The notes beneath the pieces were generated by a model, which made no database searches, was not told where the DNA came from, and saw nothing but the letters and a program-made list of their open reading frames with translations. A stretch of 64,000 bases of DNA from Agarophyton chilense (lineage: Eukaryota > Rhodophyta > Florideophyceae > Gracilariales > Gracilariaceae): positions 434,001 through 498,000 of the forward strand of contig JARGXX010000097.1 of NCBI GenBank assembly GCA_030374765.1, in the 5' to 3' direction. A program made the translations under genes and the position numbers. Positions 20,159 to 32,029 of this stretch are shown piece after piece; the first letter of the stretch is position 1, and each line of letters opens with the position of its first letter.

Positions 20159-22335
20159 ATGCCGAAAAAGAAGAACCAGTCTAAAACTAGTGCCGCGGGT
20201 CCTTCAAACCCACGTCCACGACCGAGGCTCGCCTCATCTACATAACCCGGAGAGAGAATATACCATCAGGCGATAACGCGCTCTCGTTGGGTAACCGATA
20301 AACGAGATCCATCGGATGTACCCACGCCTGTGGAGTTCGCTATTGAGACAGCCACGGATGCAAATGGTTCCCATCATGAACCTAGAGACCAACAGATCGT
20401 AACCCCTGCTGGAAAAATGATTTACGCGCTGAGGTGTTTCGTCTGCAATCTGAGTCAAACGGCTATCATGAGCGAATCATTGGATTGGAATCGCAGATGG
20501 CGATCATAACCGAAGAATTCGAGCGCTTGCGCCGAGAACAAGGCGTACTCGCTCGTCGAGATGAAAGGGACCCGATGCCCGCAGTTGTGAGAACCCTGCC
20601 AGAAGATTTGAACCAGGTAATGGAAAGGCATGGTAATGCTCCGGAGGCTTTACCGGGCCTGAACGTTGACCTGGAGGAAATCCTCACTCGAGTTAACCCT
20701 CGTCTGGAACGCCTGGAAGCAGTGGCAAATGCGCAGACTACTGCTACCCAAGTCGTGCAAGACAAAAATGTATTCTCCTTGAGGGAAGAGCGATCGAGGA
20801 AATCGAATTCAAGACGTCGCAAGAAGAGAAAGTCCCAGCCGGACACTAGTGATGATTCATCAGGATCGAAGGATGAGGACTCCAGTGCTGACGATTCTGA
20901 CTCCTCAAATACATCCACTGAGAATGCCAGTGATGATGATCATCGTGGTCCTGGTTCGAGGAAAAAGAACAAGTCTTCTTGGCTACTAAGGAAGAAGGAT
21001 CCTAAGTAGAAGCGTCTCGGGCCACTTCCTTGTACGAATCCGTTGTATCGGAGAGTCCTAAACTACCGGTATTATCGCCTGAAGAGAGGAGGAAAGAAGC
21101 GATCGGCTCGCAAAACCGCAAAGGTTAAGGACCACATTAGGCGGTTGAAGATTGGACTGAACGATCTAATCATTGATGGAAAGACGCCCATTCACGTCAT
21201 CGAGTTCCTTACTCGTTTCGTTGCCGAAGCGGACACCTTAGAAATGAGTGAACCTCAAGCTTGGGCTTCATTACCACATTTCTTGTCGGGTTTTGCATCC
21301 AAGCAGTATCGTTCCGTTTGCGGATCCCTGATCGCTGACGAAGGAGGTGTGACATCCTGGTCAGAGGCAGTATAGTACTTACTTCGCAGCTATTCGACAT
21401 CGAACGCAATCCGAAAGGCTTTCCTGGATCTTCGTGATATGATCTAGAGACCTCTTGAGGGAGAAGAAGAGTACAGCTCAAGGTTTAGCAGAATGGCCAC
21501 GCGCTGTGGAAACGTTCACTCAACGGAGGACAAGATTACCTTAATAATCGATGGACTCGATCCCAACATCAAATCTCTAGTGGTTCGGTTTCGAGAGAAG
21601 CATGAAAGAACCCCATTTCTGGAGTTGGTTCAGTTTGCGCAAGCTGAAGGTGACGCAGTAAGAGCTCGAGGTGTTACGCGGAATAAAACAACGCTTGGTG
21701 CATCCAAAGCAGAGGAAAGACGTAAACAAACCGCGAAACCCACTCGAAAGCTGCTCCACCTGGATTCTCCCGTGGACTCTCGAGAGTCGTCGTTTGTTAG
21801 ACACGATAAACAATCGCAACACGGTGCTATTCACCTTATGGATTATTGGCACTCATCGGTGCCCACAGAGGATATACATCATTCATAATATCAAGAGGAA
21901 GAAGCTCTAGAGGCTATGGAGTGCAGACGCCCAGTACCCCGTGCACACATGAAACCCCCGGAAGGAGGATTCAAGAATAGAAAACCTGGACGGGTGGACA
22001 CGCGAATAGCGTCTCGATCACAATCGAGGTCGGCAACACGCCGTGAAGCAATAATATGCTATCTACGGTATGACCGTCATCATCGGTCTTCAGAATGCAC
22101 CCTTCCTGCAAATGATTTAGTTCGCGTCCTCACCAATTACAAAACTCTCTCAGAGGAGAAAAGAACCCGAGTGCCCGCTGGTGCCTACTAAAAAGTGAAA
22201 GCGTGGCTTAGCTACCATCCTGGACGTCATTCTGGACCTCCAGTATCTGAAAGCAATCAAGACCACAGGCTAATCCGCAAGTTGGAAGCAACGCCCCAAG
22301 GGTGCACGACCCGCCTCAGTCGGGAAACAAAGTGA
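20159..22335 (+). pseudogene. Element 2 gag, frameshifted and stop-containing
   Basis: The start ATG at 20159 (MPKKKNQ) matches Element 1. The frame changes near 20420 and then runs to about 22335 with stops near 21007, 21373, 21445, 21886 and 22189. The same domains are seen: coiled-coil region (ERIIGLESQMAIITEEF), Lys/Arg block followed by a Ser/Asp-rich acidic run, capsid-like domain (NPLYRRVLNYRYYRL, LPHFLSGFASKQYRS, FLELVQFAQAEGD), and a zinc-knuckle region in which the second Cys is lost (CYLRYDRHHRSSEC). Confidence 0.92.
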
Positions 22336-22339
22336 GGAA

Positions 22340-25300
22340 ACCACTAGGGAGTGGGCCCTATTCTATCGCGTAGAGCCGACCAGGGAGTACTCGCCTTCTT
22401 GTTCCCGCGCTTGGAGCCCCAAGTTCCTGGTGAGGACTCATCATATTTCATCGAGCAGATTGGATCCGTCCGTTGGAAATCGAGTACAGTTTGACTGTGA
22501 CCTCAAACGTCCTTGGATAGGTTATGCTTGTCCGTCGAATCGAGAAAACATTATTTTGATAATGCAGAAGAGGAACTACAAAGTTTATGCAGACATCGGC
22601 TTGGACAAGGAATTATTGACCCGCCGCCTGACAGTTCTTGACACAGGAGCTGGACCGAACTTTATTCGGATGCCCGAGCTAGGACCCACAAATCAGGAAC
22701 GAACTCGTTACGGTCCGTTGCAGGATATACGAGATGCAAATAGGAATGCAGTGAGAACACTTGGAGCAGTGAAGTTGCCCGTTCGAATCGGACACTATCT
22801 GGTGAAAGTGAAGTTTGTTGTCTGCAGGTCCCTGGCCGCACCAATTGTTCTGGGATGTGATTATTGTGACAGATTTGTCGAAGCAATCCGCCCTCGGAGT
22901 CGACTAATCACGTTAGACGATGGCTCGACAGTGCCAATAGTGAGAAGACCACTAAGAAAAGTCCCTACCGCTGCTCCACTTCCACCCTCAATGGAATACG
23001 AGTTGGCTCATGGACTTCCATCACCAAAGATTCGTGAGTCGAAACCTTCAGTGTTAACGGCTGAATCCCAAACCTGGGTAAAAGTGATAACACAACCACA
23101 CGGACTCGTGGTAATCCAGGCTAATGCTGTGATGTACTAACATCGAGGACTTCTCGTAGCGAACAGAATTTCCCAAGATGAACCGGACAAACTCTTTTGA
23201 ATAATAATTAGTACCTTTACCGATAATGATTATCATTTATCGAAGAATCACATCGTTGTAGCTGCTCTGCCGCACCCAATAGAAGTGGTTCCGAGTCATG
23301 TCTCTCCCGCAGAAGTGCTAGAGTTTTCTGATGTGTCAGACGAATCCACTGGGGCATATGAAGGTCCCCGAGAGGAGCCGCAACCGACAGAAGAACAGAA
23401 TGACCGAGAAAAGCTGGTAGAAGAACTAGTTTTCGGGAAGGTTCCCGAAGGATATAAGGAAAGCATCAAACAGATGTTGAAAAAGTACGCCTCTATGTGG
23501 ACTGGAAAGTTAGGAGGGATCTCCGCTACAGAAAATCATATTGATGTTATTCCGGGATCTCGTCCCATTTCTCAGCCACCTCACAGAGCAGGACCGCGAA
23601 CTCGTCAGATCGAGGAGGACAATGTTGCCAAGATGCTCGAAGCAGGAGTAATAGAAACAGCACAATCTGCTTGGGCTTCACCTGTGGTGTTAGTCCCAAA
23701 TCCTGATGGCTCTTTGCGATTCTGTGTCTACTACCAGAAACTCAACCCAGTTACGTTACGGGATATCGATCCACTGACTCGCATGGACGAGTGTATAGAC
23801 AGCTTAGGCAATGCGAACGTGTTCATCACGCTTGACGCCAACACCGGCTATTGGCAGGTTCCTGTATCGGAAAAAGATCAGGATTAGACAGCATTTGGGT
23901 CACACGCTAGACCATATCGTTCCAAGCTGGTGCCCTTTGGACTCACCAATGCTCCGGAAACTTTCAAGCGCGTCCTGGACATATTACACTCGAAGTGTAA
24001 ATGGAAAACATGTCTAGTCTATTTGGACGATGTCATTTTCTTCTTTCAAGATATGGAAATTCATTTGAGACATGTGGAGGAAATCCTCCAAGCGTCGCAG
24101 ACAGCAGGTATACCTTTGAAGTTCAAGAAATGCGAATGGTTTGCAAATACTGTGAAGTATTTGGGCCACATAATTAGGCCTGTTCAGCTGGCAATTCATG
24201 AAGCTCAAAAAGCGGCAGTTCGCGAATCGCTACCACAGTCCACACAGACTCAATCGCGATTCTTTCTTGGATAATGTAACATCTACAGACGATTAATACC
24301 GCGCTACTCGCACATTGCAGCTCCATTGAACGCATTGTTGCGTAAAGGACAGCCTATAAAGCCCGAGGAATTCGGACCCGCCGAACACGAAGCCTTCAAG
24401 ACATTGAAGACGAAACTCGTCAAAGCACCAATCTTGGCATTGCCCAAACCTAGCCTACTCTATTCTTTGGATACCAACTCCGGTGAGTGTCAGGTAGGGT
24501 GTGCCTTTTTTCAGACCCATCCGGACGGGCAGAGGAAACCAATCGGTTACTGGTCACGAATGCTGAACGCTGCACAGAAGAATTACTCCGTATGAGAAAA
24601 GGAATGCCTTGCGGTAGTTTGGGGGCTGACTACTTTACGACCCTATCTCCAGGGAGAAACGTTTACCATCCATACGAATCATTCGTCCCTACGATGGTTA
24701 TTATCAATAAAGGACCCCTCCGGAGATTAACTCACTGGCGCTTACGACTATCTGAGTTCGATTTCGAAGTTAAATATTAGAAGGGACTGGCTAACATACA
24801 GGCAGACGCTTTACCGCGATTGGAAACTTTAGGGGAAACCCAAGGAGAAATCGATTACGATTTACCGTGTTTCTAAATTGAGATGGAGAACGATGAAACG
24901 AAAGTTGAAGATCAAGAAGATGAAGGGGACGACTCCCAATTGAACCCTTTAATGGCAACCCATGGAACTGAATCTACTGATCCACTCGAGCCTTCCTCGA
25001 TCACTGAGCTCCTCAATGAGCAACTCACAGATACCTTCTGTACAGCGATACGCTCTCGTCTCAACGGGGGGGAGTAGTTGCCCTTTTCGCTCGTTTCACG
25101 AGGTATATTGCTCAGAAATGTCGAGAAGAATGATTAGATCGTGGATCCGCACGCTTTGGAGAGTCGTGTACTCTACTTGGCCCATTTTGCGAAGCTATCT
25201 GGTCACCCAGGAGGAACAAGGTTGTTTATGACCCTAAGAAGGGACTTCTATTGGCCTGCGTTGGCCATGGACTGCCATGCTACCGTAAAGCCATGCCGAA

Positions 25301-27185
25301 CGTGTGCGATGACTCGCGTGAAACTATATAAGAGGTGAAAAAGACGACCTTATTCCCGGCGAAGGCTCCTCTACAATTTGTCAGTATCGATATACTTGGA
25401 GAGCTAATTCGTTCCAATCAAGGATATGGCTACCCACTGGTAGTCACGGATCGATTCTCAACACTTCTATGAACTGTACCGTTGAAGAGGAGAACGGCCT
25501 CTGTAATAGCTTATGCTTTCATCAAACACTGGGTGTATGTGTACGAACCGTTGGAAGTTCTGCTATCAGATAATGGAAAACAGTTTGTCGCTAAGTCTTT
25601 TCAGAACGTATGCCGAATATTAGGCATCAAGAACGTGTTTACCAGAACCTACCATCCACAGTGTAATGGTCAGGTGAAACGCTACAACCACACTTTATTA
25701 GCCGCTGTTCTGCACAACATCGCGGATCACCCGATGGAGTGGGACATGTACACAGACACACTCTGTTATGCATATGCAAGTGCATACGTCTACCAAGGCG
25801 GCTCTCTCTGATCTTGTGAGATCACGTAGCCCACCGTAACTTCCTATAAAGTTAGATGAAGTCGAGGGAGGCAAACCGACACCGGCGAAGAACCATCTGA
25901 GGTGGTGAAACGCCCTGAGGTTAAGAACAGAGCAGGCGGCTCGAGACTTAGCGAAAACGCAAGTGCGTTACAAACGTAATTCGGACGCCTGACGTCGAAG
26001 ACAGTTGTCAGATCTCAGGGTCGGAGGATACGCGTTTGTTCGCGTGGAACTTCTAGAGAAGCAGGATGGACCGCGTCATAAATTTACATCAGTAGCATCC
26101 GGACCTTTCAAGGTAATGGAGCCCACCGCTGACACGGTAGTTCTGAAGACTGGAGAAGACGTTGAACGATTTTCGCGCGACCGCGTTGGAACCGCACCAG
26201 ACAACCTGGAACCCCAGAAACCGGAGAAAGAAAGCGCTGTTTATCAGCAGGAACGGGAGCTACCCGTCGAATCAGACGATCTTCCTCCCGTGGCACACGG
26301 CGCTGACACGGCTCGTGATCTCCCTCTGCGCCGCAGTACAATGGCATCCTACGGCAATTCTCCAAAAAATCTGAATAAGCCCCGTGGCAAGAGCCGGAAC
26401 TTTGGTACGACCCCAGGACCTGAAGACAGGAAAGATATTTCCACATTTGGTCAAATTAGATCCGGTCCAGAAGCCGATGCACACACGCGATTACCTGTTC
26501 TGATTGAACCGTAAAGTAGAACGCCATTCGCTGAGCGATCGCGCTTGCCAGCCGACCAAAGACAAGAAGCCGAAGATGCAGCTAAACCTCTATTAGTTGT
26601 GGATGCACCTCCGGCAGAATCCTCCTTGAAAAGCCCAGTTTGGCTCAGAAACCTAAGAAAGACAGACAGAACAAGAAACGAGAAGAAAAACGGATAACCG
26701 TAGTTCCGACTACTGTGCAGTCAGAAGCCGAGAACGACGCTACAGTGGCACAAAAAAGACATCAGCTGTTTGAACAGACTACACAGGTTCAACCTGAAGA
26801 TATAGGGAGTTCCCAAGCGCTCTCTCGCGAGGTTCAAGGAAACGACAGCGTTACCATATCCCGTCAGGATTCAACGCGTTTGTTTGTCAGACGGTATAAA
26901 CTGGTGACCTGGAAACTCACGCCATCTGCCGAAACGTTGACAAATGCCCAGGAATACGTCATGGATCGCATCATCAATCACGGCGAAGACGAAGACACCT
27001 ACAGACTATTGTATTGTATCCGTTGGTACGGTTTTCCTCCGGAAGCGGATATGTGGGAGCCTATAACTGATATCCCACGCTCGAAGGCTGTGCGTTATCA
27101 TCGTCGCATTTGTCTACCGCTCCCTACAGAGATCGACACTGCGATGATGGGCTTTCTAGACGCGATTTCGCGGAGTGACTGCTAA
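22340..27185 (+). pseudogene. Element 2 pol: protease-RT-RNase H-integrase-chromodomain, several frameshifts
   Basis: Retropepsin LDTGAGPNF (about 22640). RT with DANTGYWQVP and VYLDDVIFFFQ (about 24020). RNase H with LDTNSGECQVG. Integrase with the CRTCAM zinc cysteines, core LLSDNGKQF and NGQVKRYNHTL (the catalytic Glu of QVERFN is Lys here). GPY/F-like linker YAFVRVELLEKQ..SGPFKV. Chromodomain YVMDRIINHGEDEDTYR..WYGFPPEADMWEP ending near 27100, with a tail to TAA at 27183. Frame changes occur around 24780, 25350, 25800 and 26570. With a Lys in place of the catalytic Glu, the integrase would be inactive. Confidence 0.92.
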
Positions 27186-27215
27186 TTCCCTTTCCCTTCC
27201 GAAGAAGGGTGTGAG

Positions 27216-27413
27216 AGAAGAAGAAGAGAAGACTTGAGAAGAAGAAAAAGTACTTAGGGAAACGTGAAGGAACGGAAACAGAATAATTTGGTTTATTAGA
27301 AGGATGTGAGAAAAGAAAACGAGAAGGCTCCAGAAGAAGAAGAGAAGAATTGAGAAGAAGAAGAAGTACTTAGGAACACGTGAAGTCACGGAAACCAAAT
27401 AATTTGGTGTATT
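27216..27413 (+). repeat. Two-copy 82-bp A/G-rich tandem repeat (116-bp spacing)
   Basis: Copies at 27216-27297 and 27332-27413 share AGAAGAAGAAGAGAAG, GTACTTAGG, CGTGAAG and AATAATTTGGT blocks. They sit between the stop of pol and the stop of the antisense ORF, where two transcripts would converge. Elements 1 and D also have an A/G-rich tract here. A 3'-end or termination role is only a guess. Confidence 0.8.
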
Positions 27414-27459
27414 TTATCGCCTCAAGGGTGTTGAAGACATCTCAAGTCGGTCAATGAAC

Positions 27460-29142
27460 TTACCCGCTGGTACGATGGTTCAGCATGGCTATAAGCGCAG
27501 CACGATCGCCTTGCAGCTGTTCTTCGGGGAAACCTTCCTCTAAGAGAAACTGTGTCAACGGTGCCAGAAAGGGATCTTCCGCATCGCTAGGTTGTTGGGC
27601 GAACCCATGATGGTATCCCATCGCCGGGTTGACACCCGATTTTGTAGCCGTTGGGGGCGAAGCAGCCATCACACGCGCAGTACCGGATAGTTCGGGTTCA
27701 TTCTCGAAATCGAGTTCTGCATCAGCATCTAGAGCTTCTTCATACTTCTGATCTGCAAAATCAGAAGGTGTGGACTTGTACACATATCCAGTAAGCTGAT
27801 TTGATGCGCACTCCCTATGATTCGCACAAAGATCACGAGCCTGATCAGACGTGATTATCTGGCTGGTCCATGTATTGTACCACAAAAACTCTCCAGCATT
27901 AGCTGTTCGTCCCGGCGAATGATCTCGATGGCGCACCCTTGTGCCTCTAGCTGATTGCTCCAATGGAAACCCATTCCTGTCGATACTGTCGATCAAGTCT
28001 ACCAAGAGTTGGACCTAGTCATAATTGGAACGGGACCCCAACACAACGGAAAGATCGAGTTGTCTCGCATATCTCCGCGTTGTTGGCGACATGTACCAAA
28101 CCCGATAGGTATCGTATGCATCCCAGATGATATACGCTGCCATCTTGGCAATGAACTCAGAGAACACGACCGTCTAGTATCCCGCGAACGGGTCGTTGAT
28201 CAAAGCGGAACCGATATAGGTTATAGCAGGAGGAAGCTCTACCGGACATCCACGAGCGCTCTCGATCTCCGCCCAGTGTTCTGGAAGCGCGACATAGCGT
28301 CCAACGCGAGCATTCTGCCTAACTCGATCAATGTCGATCATTTGGTATGGAACCAGGTACACCAAGGGGGATCTCGTACGTCGTTCCCAACGAGGATAAT
28401 CCCAGTAAGGAATATCTCTCTTGTGGAGGAAGCAGAAGTCCACACGGAGCAAGGGCCGTCGAAAGCAGAGTGCCACGTTGCGTACATCGCGAAAGCCGCG
28501 CCATTCGTCGACGTTCACTTCGTATAAGGTCTCGATGTACGAGTATCCTTCGCCATTCGTGCGAGCCATCCAGCCATCCAGATTGCAATCCCCAGTGAAA
28601 ACGACCGTGCTAATGAACCGGTGCAGACGCTGGTATATCAGTTTTGTAAAACTAGTTCGGGCTTCGTCCATACTTTCATTGGTATACCGAGCAATTGCGT
28701 TATCTGGCAGAGCAAAATGAGTAAGCCATTCGTGGCTGCAGATAGCTGCGTACGGAAGGCCATTGTGAAGGTAACTGCTGAAAACGTATCGGTTGATCAA
28801 CACGTCATCGCGAAGAGTGACTGGGTCAAACAAGGGAGCCTGTGCGAAGAGGCCAGCATCGTCGAGAGGGTCTCGTCCCACCAAGTCCGCCGGATGTGGA
28901 TAGCTGCGTTGAGCCCGACGAGACGGCGCTCGTTTGATCCCAGCGGAAGATTCATTAGCCGCATTCGACATCACACCCGAAGCCGAAGGCTGTATAAGCA
29001 AGGAGTGGAAACCCACGCGAGGAGACCTCATTGATCCGAAGGCAGAAGGCGCCGCAGCCTGTGAATCGAAGCCACTGCTGGCGTAAGGATCCTTGGAGGG
29101 TACGTCTCTGATGTTGGAGTGGTGCGGCGCGTATGGATTCAT
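27460..29142 (-). CDS. Antisense accessory ORF of Element 2, about 561 codons, two TAG codons, unknown family
   Basis: On the minus strand a single frame runs from an ATG at 29142 to the TGA at 27460-27462, interrupted only by TAG at 28174-28176 and 28015-28017. Upstream of the ATG the frame has no other ATG. The protein starts with a Pro/Ser-rich, probably disordered segment (~80 residues) with an SRRAQRSYPHP patch. A Trp/Tyr-rich globular-looking region follows (residues ~90-430, for example YRVWYMSP, CFLHKRDIPYWDYP), and the end is acidic. I see no zinc finger, transmembrane helix, DDE, RT or protease motif. A colinear decayed homologue occurs at 16688-17597 in element D in the same antisense position, but Element 1 has none. 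It lies 3' of pol, where some gypsy elements carry env or antisense extra ORFs. I cannot name the family. Confidence 0.72.
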
Positions 29143-29211
29143 CGCTGAGCACTTCAAAACAGATGATGCTTTCGTGGAGACGAGGATTTTTCGGAAGGCC
29201 GATGCATGCTC

Positions 29212-29225
29212 CGGTATATAAGGAC
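29212..29225 (-). promoter_or_regulatory. TATA-like element upstream of the antisense ORF
   Basis: On the minus strand CCTTATATACCGG lies about 70-80 bases before the ATG at 29142, in the 120-bp gap between that ATG and the 3' LTR. The spacing would suit transcription starting 25-35 bases downstream and a short 5' leader. Based on motif and position only. Confidence 0.35.
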
Positions 29226-29256
29226 GTCTTGCCTCGCCGGTACTTCGCGCTTAGTC

Positions 29257-29265
29257 GAGGGGATG
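29257..29265 (+). other. Polypurine tract of Element 2
   Basis: GAGGGGATG directly before the 3' LTR, matching the G-run at 14433-14442 in Element 1. It would prime plus-strand DNA synthesis. Confidence 0.7.
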
Positions 29266-29882
29266 TGTAGTATTCTGCACTGTCGGAATATCGATGGAAG
29301 ATTTTTTTGGCTAAGTATGATGATACTCATAGGTGAATGCAACGGCTAGGATGAAGTTATGAAGCGGCACCCCGCAGATGGCCCGTGAGGTGGTATGTTA
29401 CACGTGGGATTTCGATCTGCCACGACGCATCCGATTCGACCCTTTGTAGGGAAGTACCGGTTGGCAACGGTGCATATAATGTAGACGGTAGTAACGTGGC
29501 AACCATTATCCCGTACTGTAGAGGGGTTAATCGGGTAACCAAGTTTATTTCTAGATATTATTATGTGCGGCGCTCACCCCTGTGCCCCGTACTTAAGGCA
29601 CAGAAAGGAGTGCCGACTCTAAAGTAAAGGGGATAACGAACGTGTTCACAACTCCCTTGTTACTTGTTCAGGATTCCTTAACAGAGAATCCGGACGAGCT
29701 GCAACAAGTAGTTGTCTGTTCCATAGTACCAACCACCCTCATTGGCGAGTGGGGCCTTAAAACCCCCATTCCATCTCGCTAGTGTTGTGCTCTACCACCC
29801 CTTCCCCTTAGCCGCAAGCACCCATTCGGCAGTCCCGAACACTGTCGCAGGTGTCCGCTCTCTTCGCAGAGCGGATACTACA
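29266..29882 (+). repeat. Element 2 3' LTR
   Basis: 617 bp, starting TGTAGTATTCTG and ending GGATACTACA. It is followed by GGACG, the mutated right target-site copy. Confidence 0.95.
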
Positions 29883-29887
29883 GGACG

Positions 29888-30937
29888 CGAGCATTAAAAC
29901 GTCAGTAATCAGATCCCAAAATTTGGGGTGATCGGCCACGTAAGAACGCAGAAAGGCAAGTAGTGTTTGGTTAAACTGCTCGGCTTGTGCTCTAAAAGGG
30001 TGGAGCTAAGACGTTGTTAAAATAATATTTATGTCGAAAATCCGAAACAAGTCCTCGAAGAATCGAGATGCGAATTCTTTTTCATCAGCGTACATCACAT
30101 GAACCGGTGAGCCGTAGAAAGAAAACAGTGGTTTACAAAAGATTGTGCCACCGAGAAAAAGATTCTCTTCTTTAAGGCTACCACTGAACAAACTTTATTT
30201 CTACGTCGGGTGGAAAGAATCGGGCTGAGATTGTCGATTTCAAAACATTCGCGGAGGTCCCGCATTGGGAAAAGCTTCAACTTTGTTAAGTGTTTGCGTT
30301 TTTTCACGTGAAATTTTGCACATTCGTGGTAAAACCCCAATTTTGTTCAGCACTCCACAGGCATGAGATGCCGATAAAAGTTCTATCGCAAAGTGAGGTA
30401 TACATCTAGTTCATTGGCGTGTTCACGAAGTTCCGCATAGAGCGAAAGGTGCAACTCTCTAGACTGTAAAGCATGAAAAACAACTACTTGTCGGGATAAT
30501 TGTACCGTTTTAAAGAGGTATTTAATTTCATTTATCTCGAAAGGGAGTGGTGTGATACCGTTAAGGTGGGCGCCAGTCTCCGTACCGAAGTGTTCGATTT
30601 GCTGTTCTCCAACCATCTCCTCTGGAGCTTTCGGTACGAAATTTTCGGGTTGGGGCTTCTCACATTCGTCAGCCTCGAGAAAGGTGTCCCATTCAGCATC
30701 CGATTGAGGATTTCACGCTACGAATTTTGTATCCAATCTGGTCAGTCCGGTGCTGGATCGCATACGAGCATGAAAGATATCTCCTCTTCTTCGGCTGCCC
30801 AAGTTTCTCTATTCCGAGATAAGCGTGATAGCAAGTCCGCTTACACGTTTTGCGTGCACTTCTTGTAGATCACTTCCAAGTCATGTTTTGACAGGCGGAT
30901 TCTCAAATGCAGTAAGTGGCTTGACGGTTCCGAAATG
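29888..30937 (-). pseudogene. Element D pol: RNase H end and integrase N-terminal/core domains
   Basis: The minus strand reads EPSSHLLHLRIRLSKHDLEV (compare DPSGRLTRWRLRLSEFDFEV in Element 1), then DAEWDTFLEAD and a region matching LLNEQHADMF (LLVGEQQIEHF). The integrase follows: KKRKHLTKLKLF, FYGSPVHVMYADEKEFASRF (catalytic SDNG degraded to ADEK) and AEQFNQTLLAFLRSYVADH (the Glu before the conserved FN is kept). It ends at the Element 2 junction with WDLITDVLMLA. Few stops, but several key residues are altered. Confidence 0.85.
30932..30937. repeat. Flanking hexamer GAAATG, left of the tyrosine-recombinase element
   Basis: GAAATG occurs here and at 36509-36514, on the outer edges of the inserted element. 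Taking out the element and one copy rejoins D's RNase H in frame. Tyrosine-recombinase elements usually recombine at short identical cores instead of duplicating targets, so this may be the crossover sequence. Confidence 0.7.
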
Positions 30938-31015
30938 TTTTATTACCGAGCGAATGCGTAGGTAATTTTATTTCCGATTGAAACAATCCAAGACGCCTCT
31001 ACATGGTCGGTTTGA

Positions 31016-31618
31016 ATCTTATCTCCACCTCCTCGCGGTGCCGGCCGGGCAGTATTAACTGGCTAACGGAGAAAGTCAAGGAGTGATCCTTGGCAGGTGT
31101 GAAATCAGATGCTATTAAGCAGATGTTTTCAGTTGCGATTTCTGACGCTAGTTAGCGAAAGAATTCAAATTAGTGGGGAAGGTGGGACTGCAAGTGTGAT
31201 GTGGGGAATACCCCACGAGCACGACCAGTTATAGAGGCGACATTGATGACTAAATTAGGGAAGACTGCGAGTGTGATGAGAACGAAACTATATGCCTCGG
31301 GCACGACCGGAATTGATTAGGCGTCATGTAGATTCTACAATCTTAAATAATGTCACCTTTCTCAAACTTCCGTTGCGGTGAGGCCCGAGAACGTTTTTTA
31401 AGCTGTAAGGGTGAGTTGCCGAGGGGGATTACTTATTCAAGAAGAAGCGGGCCGGATTGAATCTTATCTCCACCTCCTTCGCGGTGCCGGCCGGGCAGTA
31501 TTAACTGTCTAATGGAGAAAGTCAGGGAGTGATCCTTGGTGGGTGTGAAATCAGATGCTATTAAGCAGATGTTTTCAATCACGATTTCTGAAGCTAGTAA
31601 GCGAAAGAATTCAAATTT
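31016..31618 (+). repeat. Direct repeat of about 160 bp (31016-31169 and 31453-31618)
   Basis: Both copies begin TTGAATCTTATCTCCACCTCC, contain CGGTGCCGGCCGGGCAGTAT and end GCGAAAGAATTCAAATT, with scattered differences. The 280 bp between them holds a smaller imperfect repeat built on AAGTGTGATG/GAGTGTGATG and GCACGACC (about 31187-31320). This could be duplicated untranslated sequence or two nested 5' ends of the same element family. Confidence 0.85.
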
Positions 31619-32029
31619 TGCGGTTCTGGTCAGGATTTTGGAAATTTCTGAATATTCTGGCTGGGCTGCGGAGAAGAATTTTATCTTCTCTGTGTGGGTG
31701 AGTTCTGAGAGAGGTAAAAGAAGTCGTTGGTGCTGTTTTTTTTTGTTTTGCTGTTTGTGTGTGTTGTTGCGGATTGATTGGAGAACTCTCTCAGGACTGT
31801 TTTTCTCCTTCAATCCACATAGATACCACACGTAGACAAATGGACACGACGGACAGCTGTAAGAAAAGACTTGGTGATTTTGGCAATCACAAGCTCCGAC
31901 CATGTACCACTAGGGTAATTCCTAGGGGTCTGGCGGATACGAGGCCTAGACCTAGTTCCACTAGTATGGGGGTTATGTGACGGCTGGACCTTTTTAGGTC
32001 ACGCGCTCAGTCAGGAGCAGCCCTCCTTA

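Larger units (their letters stand above)
19328..29882 (+). mobile_element. Element 2: Ty3/gypsy retrotransposon with antisense accessory gene (10555 bp)
   Basis: LTRs at 19328-19945 and 29266-29882 (618 and 617 bp) differ at many scattered positions. Order: LTR, gag, pol with chromodomain, A/G-rich tandem repeat, a 561-codon ORF on the opposite strand, polypurine tract, LTR. It is inserted in D's integrase. Gag and pol have more damage than Element 1, including four or more frameshifts, so it is probably the older insertion. The antisense ORF is less damaged (two TAG codons, no frameshift). Confidence 0.95.

Noticed and set aside
27955-29034. Plus-strand ORFs of 137-190 codons within the antisense gene region
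   Set aside because: They are out-of-phase shadows; the related locus in element D supports only the opposite strand.
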